From NCBI GenBank assembly GCA_002914845.1, contig JXTC01000022.1, forward strand, positions 92,564 through 156,563: a stretch of DNA of 64,000 nucleotides, written 5' to 3'. Shown one piece after another: positions 1-10,345 of this stretch. This DNA is from Trema orientale. Taxonomy: Eukaryota; Streptophyta; Magnoliopsida; Rosales; Cannabaceae. How positions within the stretch are numbered: the first letter of the stretch is position 1; every line of letters begins with the position of its first letter. The translations under genes and the position numbers were made by a program. The notes beneath the pieces were generated by a model. It was not told where the DNA came from and did not search any database. It saw only the letters and a list, made by a program, of their open reading frames with translations.

Positions 1-1978
1 TAGTGGAGTCACAGGTAATTCTCTTGGTTTTTTGATTGCTGAATTTATTGACTCTGCAATATTAGTTGTTTGTATGTTAAACCGACGCCTTGGATAAAAA
101 GAACAGGCCCATTTTTCAGGATTTGCTTTCAACAAATAAGCTGTAATTTTGGGGTTCAAGTCCTTCAATGTAGACATAACAGTATGGTAGTTTATACGGG
201 AATATGCTCTTGTAGCAGCTTGATATGTAGCAACCAAACCAACACATCTGAACTTAGTCCTCAAATTTTGTTGCAAATGATGCTCACATATGCCATGATA
301 TGCATCTGGATAAATCTCGTTTACAGCTTTTGCTATACTTTTATGTCTATCTGATATGATGCACAAATCTTCGCGATCTCCAATAGCTTCTTTCAGTCTT
401 TTGAAAAACCACTCCTATGCATCATTATTCTCTGAGTCCCCAATTCCAAAACCAAGTGGGAAAATTTGATTGTTTCTATCCTTAGCACAAGCTGCATATA
501 ATGTTCCTCCATATAAAGTTGTCAAAAAAGTACCATCTACCACTATAACAGGTCTGCAGTGCTTCCATCCTTGTATTGAAGCACCAAATGAAATAAAAAG
601 ATATTTAAACCTGTAAAAATACAAAATTTTAAGTTTCTGATCTTATGGTTTAACCATAAATAAGTTGTTCACTTTATAGATGACATTTCTTATAACTGTA
701 AACAACTATTTTTACCTAAATAAACAGACAAAAATGTATACAAGTGGTTTACTTTGTAACTAATATCAAGTATGATAGCCTTTTGTTTTTCTTCAGTAAC
801 TATAAACAACTAGTATAGGTAACAATAGACGTGCATAAATATAGGTAATGACAAAGAAATAAACATAAAGTAAAACTTCTTTCTAAGTGTAGTGAGTGTA
901 ATAATCAAAAGTTATAAACAACGATAATATTTTTTTAGGGACTCAAGTAATCATACCTGTTGTTCTCATCTTTTTCAATTCTAGTAAATGTGCCTAGATT
1001 TTTAGATTTTAACATGTGGAGATATGATGGTAGTAATCCATAACTTTTTTTTGGATAACCTCTTATGTCTTCCAACGCAGATTCCCTCACCCTCCATGCT
1101 TTCTCATAACTAAGATCAAGTCCAAACTCTAGTCTTATGTCATTCATTAGTTCCCTCGGCTTGTATGATGCTTTTGGGTCACGCAATTTTTCTTTGAAGC
1201 AATCTCCTATAATTATTGCACTTGCATGTCTGTTTTCAGCACTTCTGCAATTCAATGAATATGTATGAATTCTCTGGTATTTGACAACTCTAAACATCTC
1301 AGTGTTCCCTAATTTCCTTGTATGTAAATACCAATTACAATTTTTATCAACACAACTTGCCCAAAACACTTTTGTGCATGACTTATCAACCCTATAATCA
1401 AAATATTTTCTCATAGAAATTGTAGCAAGAAAGCTTTGTAGTGTTTTCTTATTTGGGAAAATGAGATTCACTCTTAAGTCTTTCATGTCCATATTTGGCA
1501 GCACATGTATACGTGACTGGACCTCTTTACTTGATTCTCCAATTTCAATATTTGAAGACATTCTTGAACTTTTGACATACTCACTACTTCCTTCACTAAC
1601 TATAGAAGTAACTTTCTTAACCGATGTTGCTGCACTACACATTCCTTTTTACTTGATAGATGATCCCAACTTGTCTTCCATTTCAATTATAAGTGGACAG
1701 TTCTTGTACACTTTTTCATTCTTGATCAAATGCATATACACAGCTAAATTGTTGTCATTTTCCACTATCATTCCTTTACTTGTTTCCATCTTTGCATCAA
1801 ATGAAACTTTGAGCGAAATAGCACATGGATCCAAACTAAGATCTTTGTATATCTTCTCCTTCAATTCCTCAAATTTAATGTCTTCTTGTACCAAAAAAAT
1901 TTTAACTTCATGATCCACGTATTTATTCTTTGTAGTCCATCTTCCATTATAAGCAATAAAAAGTGTAATTTTGTCCAT
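1..1978 (-). pseudogene. MULE (MuDR-family) transposase, broken
   Basis: A Mutator-like transposase would cut and paste the surrounding DNA element. Reading leftwards from the ATG at 1978, the N-terminal part (1649-1978) looks like the plant MULE N-terminal region. The next part (957-1642) holds the MuDR DNA-binding region. A probable GT-AG intron spans 611-956. The transposase core follows (1-610), with VVDGTFL around the first catalytic Asp, YGGTL, FPLGFGI.DSEN and IISDRHKSI around the second Asp. Two in-frame stops break the frame: TAA at 1646-1648, and TAG at 415-417 where the family normally has a Trp codon after DSENDA. The frame stays open to base 1, so the gene runs out of the window. 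I infer a recently inactivated element. Family assignment is firm; exact splice sites are inferred. Confidence 0.85.
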
Positions 1979-3460
1979 ACCTGCAATTTATATAATCCAA
2001 AGAAGAATTTTACTAACTATTTAAACAACTTTCCTAAAAGTAAACTAATCCGATATTTCAAAATTCAGACAACTAATACATAAATGTAAAGAATTGGTTT
2101 CACAAGTAACACATAAATGTAAACAACTGGTTTAATTTATAAATCTGCTTTGGCTATAATTAACTTTTTTTTTTCTTGATAACTGTAAACAAGAAGTTTT
2201 AACCTCTATTAGAGAGATAAAAATGTAATCGATTGGTTTCGGAAGTAAAAGTAAATAACCTGTTCACATCTATGCTTAAAAAGAACTAAACTATAAACAA
2301 CGGGTATAATTTACAGATCTGCTTCAGTGCTTTGGCTATAATTAATCTTTTTTTTTCCCCGATAACCGTAAACAAGAAGTTTCAACCTCTATAAGAGAGA
2401 CAAAAATGTAATCAACTGGTTTCGGAAGTAATAGTAAACAACTTGTTCACGTCTAAGCTTAAAAAGGACCTAAACTGTAAACAACTGGTATAATTTACAG
2501 ATCTGCTTCAGTGCTTTGGCTATAATTAACTTTTTTTTTCCCGATAACCATAAACAAGAAGTTTCAACCTCTATAAGATAGACAAAAATGTAACCAACTA
2601 GTTTTGGAACTAATAGTGAACAACTTGTTCACGTATATGCTTAAAAAGGACCTAAGCTGTAAACAACTGGTATAATTTATAGATTTGCTTCAGTGCTTTG
2701 GCTATAATTAACTTTTTTTTTTCCGATAACTGTAAACAAGAAGTTTCAACCTCTATAAGAGAGACAAAAATGTAACCAATTGGTTTCGGAACTAATAGTA
2801 AACAACTTGTTCACGTTTATACTTAAAAAGAAACTAAACTGTAAACGACTGGTTTACATTTGTATCCAAGTATATGTACATATCAATTCTATCATTTATT
2901 CGTATAGGAAATAAAATCTAATTAATAGTAAAGCAGCTCATTGTTTACATCTATAAATATAATTGTAAAGAAATAGCTTTTCATTATTGAGTCACTCACT
3001 CTTTCTCCCTCTAAAGATGCAATGAAGATGATGAAAAGCTTGCGTTAATCTTCCATGGCCGATTCCGAGCTTTATTGGTAAAAATGCCTCCGGTAGGTTG
3101 TTTTTTTTCCGATGAATCAACCACAAAACTCACTCTAAGCCGATTTATTCAACGAAGATGACAATTATAGAGAGAGAAGAGAGAGTGTGTGATTTTAGAG
3201 AGAGATGAGAGAGATTTCGGGCATTTTTAGAGAGAGAGAGAGAGAGGAGAGCGTTCGGCCATTTTTAAAGAGAGAGAGAGGAGAGCGTTCGACAATTTTT
3301 AGAGAGAGAAGGAAGAGAGACCATGAAAGGGTCGATTTATTCACGTTTACTTTTAAGGGTAATTTAGGTAGTTTACAAATAAAAAAGGGTATGAGTGGAA
3401 GATTATAAAAAAAAGGGGTAGTTATGTTTAATTAAGGGTAATTGCCAAATTCCCCCTAAA
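1979..3460. mobile_element. MULE terminal and subterminal region
   Basis: Non-coding right end of the MULE whose transposase lies at 1-1978. It contains the ~180-bp tandem repeats listed separately, a GA-rich stretch (3165-3320), and an end reading GGTAATTGCCAAATTCCCCC near 3437-3456. The inverted-duplication homology starts just outside that end. The other end is beyond the window, so the terminal inverted repeat and target duplication cannot be checked. The element boundary is inferred. Confidence 0.55.
2110..2832. repeat. About four tandem ~180-bp repeats in the MULE end
   Basis: The phrase TTTGGCTATAATTAA recurs near 2149, 2331, 2517 and 2698. Each is preceded by GTAAACAACTGGTATAATTTA-like sequence and followed by a poly-T run and AACAAGAAGTTTCAACCTCTA. 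The unit is about 180-185 bp with few mismatches. Tandem subterminal repeats are common in MULEs and may bind transposase. That role is inferred here. Confidence 0.85.
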
Positions 3461-5699
3461 AAAAATCCAACAGTTTGGTGTTGGTTTTTTATCTGACGGT
3501 AGAGCACAACTGGGCAAAAGTTAGAGCAAAATATGGAAAAAACATATATTTTATGACGAGTTGTGCATAGCCGTTAAGGTGGTTAATATTCTATACTACT
3601 GTCTGCAAACTTCTCCCCCTTTTTTTTTTTCGGAAAGCCTGCTTGATTGAGATTTGGCTCATTTTACATAATATAAATTAACAAGTCTCAACATACTCTG
3701 TTCATTGATTAATATATTGTGCCTCTTTTATATTTTATTGGACCCACGAAAGGCTATGAACCGTGCATCTTTATTTGATTACGTTTTTATGATCTATACT
3801 TTTTGTTTTTTTGTTTTTAAATCATTTAAGTTATGAAGTCCTTTGAACTGTTTGAGAATTGAGAGTCCCCATTTGTCACAGTTGGGTATAGGAGCCAATT
3901 TTGATTTGTTCTTCATGTACCAATTCGCAGATGAAACTCATTAGATTTATCTATCTTTTTCAGACTTTTATTATGGTTGGAATTTTTATATTGTTTGTAC
4001 TACATTTTAGATTTGGGCATGTTAGTTTTTAATTGTATGACTTTGTTTGGTGTTGTATTAGTTTTAACTGATTTAAGTTAATTAGCTATCCTTTTGGTTT
4101 CATAGTTTGTATTTAAATCTTATTCGTATTAAATGTGAAATTTCAAATATATTTACCCACAAAATCTATATTTATCCACACATAATATTTATAAATAAAT
4201 TTAAAAAATTAAACATAAATAAAAATGATTTTCACCCACTTAATTTTTCATTTTACTCGCACATAATATATATTTACCCACACATAATTATTATATAATA
4301 TTTTTAATTTAAATTTATAAATCATTTTCGAAACTTTTACCTATTACACATAACAATACTTTCACCCACACATAATCACATACACATGTAACATAGATTA
4401 ATCCACTTCATCGCTTCATCGACCACATGGCAATACACATCAGCACCACATCCATAGGCACGTCATCAATCAATAATAACCATGTGGTAAGCCACATGAG
4501 CATTTACATCAGATTCAACATCATATATCAATCACCACATAGTACTAATACCCACACATAAAATAAGTTTTATCCATATATATATATATATATGGGTGAA
4601 AATATAAGCTTTATCAACACAAAAATATATGTGGGTAAAAAACCTTTCTCTACCATCATTTAGACATATATCTCGACACTTTTTTTATGTGTAGGTAGAC
4701 AATATAGCTCACACATATTTGACCTTTAACCCTATATATATGTGCAGGTAAAATCCTTATTTTCTTGTAGTGAATCCGCATAATTCAGTATAAAAACTTG
4801 ATGAAGATGGATACTATTCTAAAGGATCTGACCCTTTTGCTGAGAGAATTTGCTTGCCACTGCAGCCATTGCAAGGTCCAACAACCACTTCCTAGAAGGC
4901 AGTAATTATTAGTACTAGTAGTTCCTTATTACAAGAGGATACAACTGTTTCTTGATATACCATTTTATAGTAGTAGTAACTACGTAATTTACCAAGGATT
5001 TAATGTTAAATATGTCAATGTATATGAATGATAAATTTTTTTGAGATCATGGTAAATAATTGATATACCCGTAATATTGAATAAGTAATTTACTATAGGT
5101 ATACTGATAAATATGTAATTGTATATAAGTGATTCATTTTTATATGAGTGGTAGTTTTTTTTTTCTTTTTTTGAGGCTATGGTGAATAAATAATATACAA
5201 GTGTATAATAATAGTAAATAAATAATGTACTAGTGATATAATAGTTAATATGTCATTCTATATGAGTAGTAAATTTTGTTGATGTCATGATAGATAAATG
5301 ATATATGAGTTTATAATAGGGGTAAATAAGTAATTTATCAGTGGTATAATGGTAAACATGTCATTATATGTAAGTAGTAAATTTCTTTTAAGATCATAGT
5401 AAACAAATTATATACCAGTTCATAACAGTGGTAAATAAGTAATTTATTAAGGGTACATTAGTAAATACATTATTTCATAGGAATGGTAAATTTTTTAGAA
5501 ATAATGGTAGATGAATAATATACTAGTTTATAATAGTGGTAAATAAGTAATTTATCAAGAATATATTGGTAAATTCTAATTATTATAATTGACAAAGGTA
5601 TATATTTGTTTATAAAATCAAAAAAGGGTTATCTAGTAAATCCCCTTTGTTCTTTTTCCCTAAATTACATATGGGCTGACATAATTGAAAAGGTCACAG

Positions 5700-6010
5700 T
5701 TTCCTATTGAGTATTTATAAGAAATGACTTTTTTTTTAGATCAATTTTAAAAATGACAGTTATTTTACACCTATTTAATGAATGACTGTTTTATAATTTT
5801 ATTTTAATAAATGACGATTTTTTAGTTGATCTATTTTTTATAAAGTAAATCAATTTTTGGAAAAGTAAATCAATTTTTCAAAAAATTGATTTATTTTAAT
5901 CAAAATATATGAAAAGCAGCTTTTTCTTAAATTATTTTCAAAATTCGGCTATTTCTTAATAGTGTTTGAAAAATGGACATTTTACAAATTATGATCCAAA
6001 ATTCAGTCAT
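5700..6010. repeat. Dispersed AT-rich repeat (ATGACTGTTTT/ATGGCC family)
   Basis: AT-rich block with repeated phrases such as TTTAATGAATGACTGTTTTATAATTTTATTTTAATAAATGA. Related copies lie inverted at about 16330-16640 (the other duplication arm) and at about 55660-55990. The family is unidentified and no coding potential is seen. Confidence 0.5.
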
Positions 6011-6494
6011 TTAGCTAAAAAATCATTTTATATTGAATGGCATAAATCTATGTTACATGCGAGGTCCACTAGCCACGTCTGTCTGAGAAAGTACACTTTG
6101 GGCTTAATAGCTTATTATGTGCGCATGACACTTATTACCGTCATATATTAATAGATATGTGTCTCACATCTTTAAATTTGTATATGGATCATATACCTAA
6201 ATCTTTATTATATAAGGTGTCCAATACTATATGATCAGGTATCGGTTCAAGTGAGATTTGTGCAATCTAATTTATTAATTATAATTTTCTAATAATAAAC
6301 TGACACATAATGTAGAATTATTTAGTTCTAAGCATCACCATGGATGGCTTATATAAGCAATTCTAATAATCAGTCATTTGTAGAATTATAGTAGGTGTTA
6401 TTCTGTGATTGGGAGGGTGGACACGGATTGGCGAACACGTAGAGATTATATATCTCTACCTATGTAGATGGTACAGCTACCATTCCCAACAGCA

Positions 6495-6660
6495 GAATCA
6501 TCCCTTGAAACAATATAGTATTCAAATTGTGGCCACTTTACTGCGTGTATTAATATAAGTTACCCTTGATTACCAATGAATCATCCCTTGAAATATAGTA
6601 TTCAAATTGTGGCCACTTTACTGCGTGTATTAATATAAGTTACCCTTGATTACCAATACT
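6495..6660. repeat. 83-bp tandem duplication, left arm only
   Basis: The segment starting GAATCATCCCTTGAAA at 6495 restarts at 6578 and runs to TACCAAT near 6660, with only a few bases missing from the second copy. The matching place in the right arm (about 15775-15870) has one copy, so this arose after the arms were formed. Confidence 0.85.
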
Positions 6661-7003
6661 AATCCTAGCTAATCCAAAAAATTCTACATAGGTTGATGTT
6701 TTGATTCATTCAGATTAATGAAATACAGGGTTTTACCTATAAAAATAAATAAATAAATCTTAATCCAAAAATATTTTTATTGATATGTTTTAATGCATTG
6801 GGATATTGGTCCAGGACGTATAACTATCTAGGCGCGCGCGAGTAGTTTTTTCTTTCTTTTTTTCAGCTGTTTACAAGATTGACCGGTATTACTTATTAGG
6901 TGTATAAAGAGAAATTATTAACTATATCTAGCTAGCTAATTATTCAGCTTAAATTTGATGGATGGATGAATAGTCTCGATACAAATGAAGAAAAAGAAAA
7001 CAA

Positions 7004-7004
<1 letters not shown>

Positions 7005-7057
<53 letters not shown>

Positions 7058-7059
7058 TA
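7005..7059. repeat. (TAA)n microsatellite
   Basis: Pure run of about 18 TAA/ATA units just downstream of the MIZ1-like fragment. The right arm has only a short ATTATTAAT at this place. Confidence 0.95.
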
Positions 7060-7073
7060 ATTGTATACATATA

Positions 7074-7227
7074 TTAGAGCCTAACGAAAAAGATGCTGAG
7101 TTCACTCCCATTATTATGATTGCCCTCAGGACTCATCATATGATAAGTCTTCGAGTCCTTTGACCCAATCACTCTCTCAAAATACGCTCTTAAGTAGGTC
7201 AGCTCTCCGTCGGCCGGCTGCTCCGAC
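7074..7227 (-). pseudogene. 3' fragment of a MIZ1-like (DUF617) gene
   Basis: Reading leftwards, codons for TSEQPADGELTYLRAYFERV continue through SPEGN and FFVRL to a stop at 7076-7074. This is the last ~50 codons of the MIZU-KUSSEI family. It matches residues 180-231 of the intact gene at 14669-15364, with several differences, for example TSEQP for TPDSA and SELS for ATELC. Everything upstream of codon 180 is missing because the inverted-duplication breakpoint lies here. With no start or upstream part it cannot make a normal protein. The short piece has no internal stop. Confidence 0.9.
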
Positions 7228-8256
7228 GTACTGTTCGAATTGACGGTAGGCCATGTGAGAGATGAAACATTCGAATTGACGGTAGATCATGCGAAAGCTA
7301 AAACATTTGAATTTACTGTTCTCCTACATACTGAGCCATATCACAAGTATGTTCTAGAACTTGAAAGATATGTTCTACGAGAATGTGAATCTGTTCTTGA
7401 TCACAACAAGTTCAAGAAGAAAAACCAACTCAATTACGATATTATCAAATACCTCATCGAATTGTGTGATGAACAAGAAAGTAGCCGAAAAAGGAGCATA
7501 TTTTATATTAATCAAAATAAAGCATTGAAGCAAGATGAGACCGATAGAATTCTAAATGATATCGCTACTTCGTTACATTACAGCCGAACCAGTCTACCTA
7601 TTTCAGCAGTTCCAAAGGGAGTAGTTATAGGTTGCCTCAAATTCAAAGAAAGTGGTAGCATTGCAGTTGATTGTACGGAGGTCGGAGACAGTGGAAAAGA
7701 AATCCCTTATTCTGTCAGCTCTATTATGGACATCGAGAATAAAGGCGTAAAATTTATTCTGCTAGTTGAAAAGGACACCGTTTTTCTGAGTTTACTTGAT
7801 CACAAATTTTATGAAAAAGTTCCTTGTATAATAATTACAGGAAAAGGAACGCCCGATGTCTCGACTCGATCATTTTTGAGGAGGTTGAAAGTAGAACTTT
7901 ATCTACCAATTCTTGGACTTGTGAATGGGGATGTATATGGAGTCCAAATTTTGTCCGTTTATAGCTACGGATCAAAACAAATGCCGTTTGACAACGAAAA
8001 TCTAGTAACTCCAAATATTAGGTGGTTGGATATTTGGCCTTCAGACATAGAGAAATATGATATACCGGATGAATCCGTAACTACCTTGTCTGAAAGAGAA
8101 ATTGGCATTTTGAATACAATGTTGAGTGTTGATGCTCCAATTGAAAAAAATAGGAAATGGAAAGCCGAGTTGACTTTGATGATTAATAGTAAGAAGAAGG
8201 TGGAGATTGAAGCTTTGTATCACTGTGGGCCAAATATTTTATTGATTCCATTTTAA
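7198..8256 (+). pseudogene. Topoisomerase VI subunit A / SPO11-like ORF, 5'-truncated
   Basis: The frame opens after a stop at 7195-7197 and ends at TAA 8254-8256, without introns. Counting from TTG at 7240 (338 residues): KRSIFY (84-89) corresponds to the KRDLFY/RDIYY catalytic Tyr region; VPKGVVIG follows (124-131); then FILLVEKD (172-179), the toprim Glu, and GKGTPDVSTR (201-210). LVNGDVYG (227-234) replaces the usual LVDxDPYG, so the first toprim Asp is Asn. RPSD becomes WPSD, and the C-terminal EIEAL region (322-326) lacks the last residues of the family. The first in-frame Met is residue 163, so there is no usable ATG for a full protein. Topo VI-A (plant SPO11-3/TOP6A) makes double-strand breaks in endoreduplication. 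I infer a truncated, inactive copy, unless an upstream exon supplies a start. Confidence 0.8.
7234..7320 (+). repeat. 36-bp tandem repeats at the breakpoint
   Basis: TTCGAATTGACGGTA begins at 7234 and again at 7270. A decayed third copy, TTTGAATTTACTGTT, begins at 7306. The spacing is exactly 36 bp (12 codons, encoding FELTV plus seven residues), so the frame is kept. It sits immediately beside the inverted-duplication breakpoint. Confidence 0.85.
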
Positions 8257-9118
8257 CAAAAAGATATATGATTTAGATTTTGTGTAGCCATTAGGGAATA
8301 CGTAAGTAAACTACATTGAAGTTTACCTTGTAAAGTTAAACCAGATTCTGAGGAATACAGTTGTTCTGATTTTTCTTTCCTGCTCCTTGTGCTAGGAAGT
8401 ATCTGTGAGAAATTTCTCTGGCTCTCTAACGTTATTGTCTTGTTTGATGTTTTTTCTGGATGAATCCTACTGGAGGGTACTTTTAGGTTCTTCAGAAGAA
8501 TCTTTAATTCTGTATATAACATTCTAAGATGGTCAGATTTTGCTTTGTTATACGAATTTTTACTCCAAAGAAGCAAAGGTAATTTAGCGAGGAATAAACC
8601 TTGAGTCTTTGAGCTGAGTTAATGTTCTGCATATTGAATAAGTTCTTGTAGAAATTGCAGTATCTCTGGTCTAGATGGGTAGGAAAAGTAAACACATCAT
8701 GTATCTCAATGTCTCCATTGACTCTTTCAAGTGTTTTTTTTTCCTTGTGAATTGTAACTAATAACTGGGTTTCTCTGAATTACTTAGAAAACTTCACTTC
8801 CTGCTGCCTTTGCCTGATTAAAGATCTGCAGATCTAGTGCAGCATAGGTTATTGATCTGAAATCCAGCAAAAAGTGAGTTTAACATGTTCAAGTTAAAGA
8901 AAGTTTCCCTGTTCCATTTAAGTTTGAGTTTGGAATGTAATTTTCTTACTTAGCTCCAAAGAGAATGTCATCACTGCTGCTATGAGTTCTCCACCTTTTT
9001 GCCTTCTTCTCTAGTTAAAGATCCCGCCCACCCCTCAACTAACGCGGTTTTAAGATATTATGTATTATACGTATACATGTGTGTGTGTATATATATATAT
9101 ATGTATGTGCATTTTCAG
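8257..9118. other. No confident gene; weak open frame on the minus strand
   Basis: Downstream of the TOP6A-like frame. A minus-strand frame is open over 8253-8576 (about 107 codons) with mixed composition and no recognisable domain. It overlaps the TOP6A-like stop and has no clear splice context. I regard it as probably non-coding. The rest is ordinary AT-rich DNA. Confidence 0.4.
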
Positions 9119-9221
9119 GCATGCCAACAATCATTTTGTAGATAAGAAAGAGCAGCAACGATTGGCCACGGGCTTGGAATTGGCCCAACAAATTGCTTTT
9201 GCCCCTCCACCTCCTTCTCTG
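9119..9221 (+). CDS. Isolated exon-like segment of an unknown gene
   Basis: A 103-bp open segment is bounded by a good acceptor (ATTTTCAG, 9111-9118) and a donor (GTAATC from 9222). The frame reads HANNHFVDKKEQQRLATGLE followed by LAQQIAFAPPPPSL. It is markedly more GC-rich than its surroundings, which suggests a real exon or an exon relic. I do not recognise the family. A second plus-strand exon-like piece lies at 12493-12609 beyond the hAT insertion and could belong to the same broken gene. No start exon was found. Confidence 0.35.
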
Positions 9222-10337
9222 GTAATCTTAATTAAGATCACTCCTTATTAGCTGTCTTCATTTCCCCATGCATATCTTAAAAATAAAATAAAATAAAATA
9301 AAGCCTGATTTTCATGGCTGCAGCTCAATCTGTTGTTGATTTATATTCTGTTTTGATACTTCAGTAGTGCAGCCAAGTAATCAGTGACTTGCCATTTGAA
9401 TTGGGTTTGGGCTTGCCGCGTCATTATTTACTTAATTATGCCTTAGAAATTAGGCCTCACTTAAATTATATTTATCACATAATTTGTTTGGCATCGTGTA
9501 TATTCAGGGAATCAATCACAAATAAATTATATAATCCCAAAACAAATTAGTTTATACATATATGGATTTGTGAAGGTTTATGAATCCATTTTCGAGAATA
9601 TTAATTATCATGATTCTATAAAAACAACGCTAATTTCAAAATAGAAATTAGATTCCTACTGAGTTTTATGAGCTTACCGCTTCTCTATCTTTCCCCTTTT
9701 TGGTGTTAATGTATTTAAACTAGATTTCTAGCTGTCAAGTGAAAGTTGCTTGAATTCTTTTGTGATTTTATTTACTTTGGGGCTTTGTATCAAATTTATT
9801 CACCCATTCAATTTCTGTAACCTACCATTTAGCCATGTTTTTATGATGAAATGCAAATAGGGATGCATGAGGACATTATAAAATTATTTTTGGACATTGG
9901 TTTCCTTATTTTAATTGGGCATGTTTGACATAGTTTTCAAAAATTACTTTTGGGCAAAAAATTATTTTTAAGAGTATTTTGATAAATTGTCAGAAATCTT
10001 TTTTTATTTTTTTAATTAGAATATTTTTTAATAAAGCATACACCCACTAGCTTTTCCAAGAAGATTTTTTTAGATTTTTACTTCAAGAAGTAAATGTTAT
10101 CCCAAATGGGCCTAATACTGAAACTTATAGATTCTATCCTTTACGGACTAAGTGAATTTTCTTAAATTTTAAAACGTATAATTCTAAAATAAACAAATTT
10201 TGATGAAATAATTTCTTTAAAATTGAAATTTATTAATGTTGTGATCAAATTTCTGTATTTTAAATACATGATTAGTTCTAAATTATGCAAAATAAATCTT
10301 TAAATTTGCAACCTTGGATTTTAGGTAGTGATGTAAG
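9222..10337. other. Intergenic or intronic DNA, no feature seen
   Basis: AT-rich sequence with a short AAAAT repeat near 9280-9300. No open frame with domain content, RNA gene or complete element is recognised. It could be intron between the exon-like pieces at 9119-9221 and 12493-12609. Confidence 0.5.
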
Positions 10338-10345
10338 CCGATGAG

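Larger units (their letters stand above)
3461..7227. repeat. Left arm of a large inverted duplication
   Basis: Most of this stretch is the reverse complement of 15206-19441. Examples: TATTTTATGACGAGTTGTGC at 3547 matches the complement near 19220; the CTGACGGTA/CAACTGGGCAAAAGTTAGAGC block at 3490-3530 matches near 19385-19410; and 7080-7227 matches 15206-15360. It contains degenerate runs of ACCCACACATAAT (4150-4760) and of GTAAATAAGTAATTTATCA (4980-5600), both also found inverted in the right arm. It has no hAT insertion, but it has a (TAA)n tract and an 83-bp tandem duplication that the right arm lacks. Apart from the MIZ1-like fragment I see no gene. Confidence 0.9.

Noticed and set aside
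7240..8256. Calling the TOP6A-like frame an intact meiotic SPO11 gene
   Set aside because: No ATG, altered toprim Asp and a shortened C terminus. The motif pattern resembles SPO11-3/TOP6A more than the meiotic paralogues.
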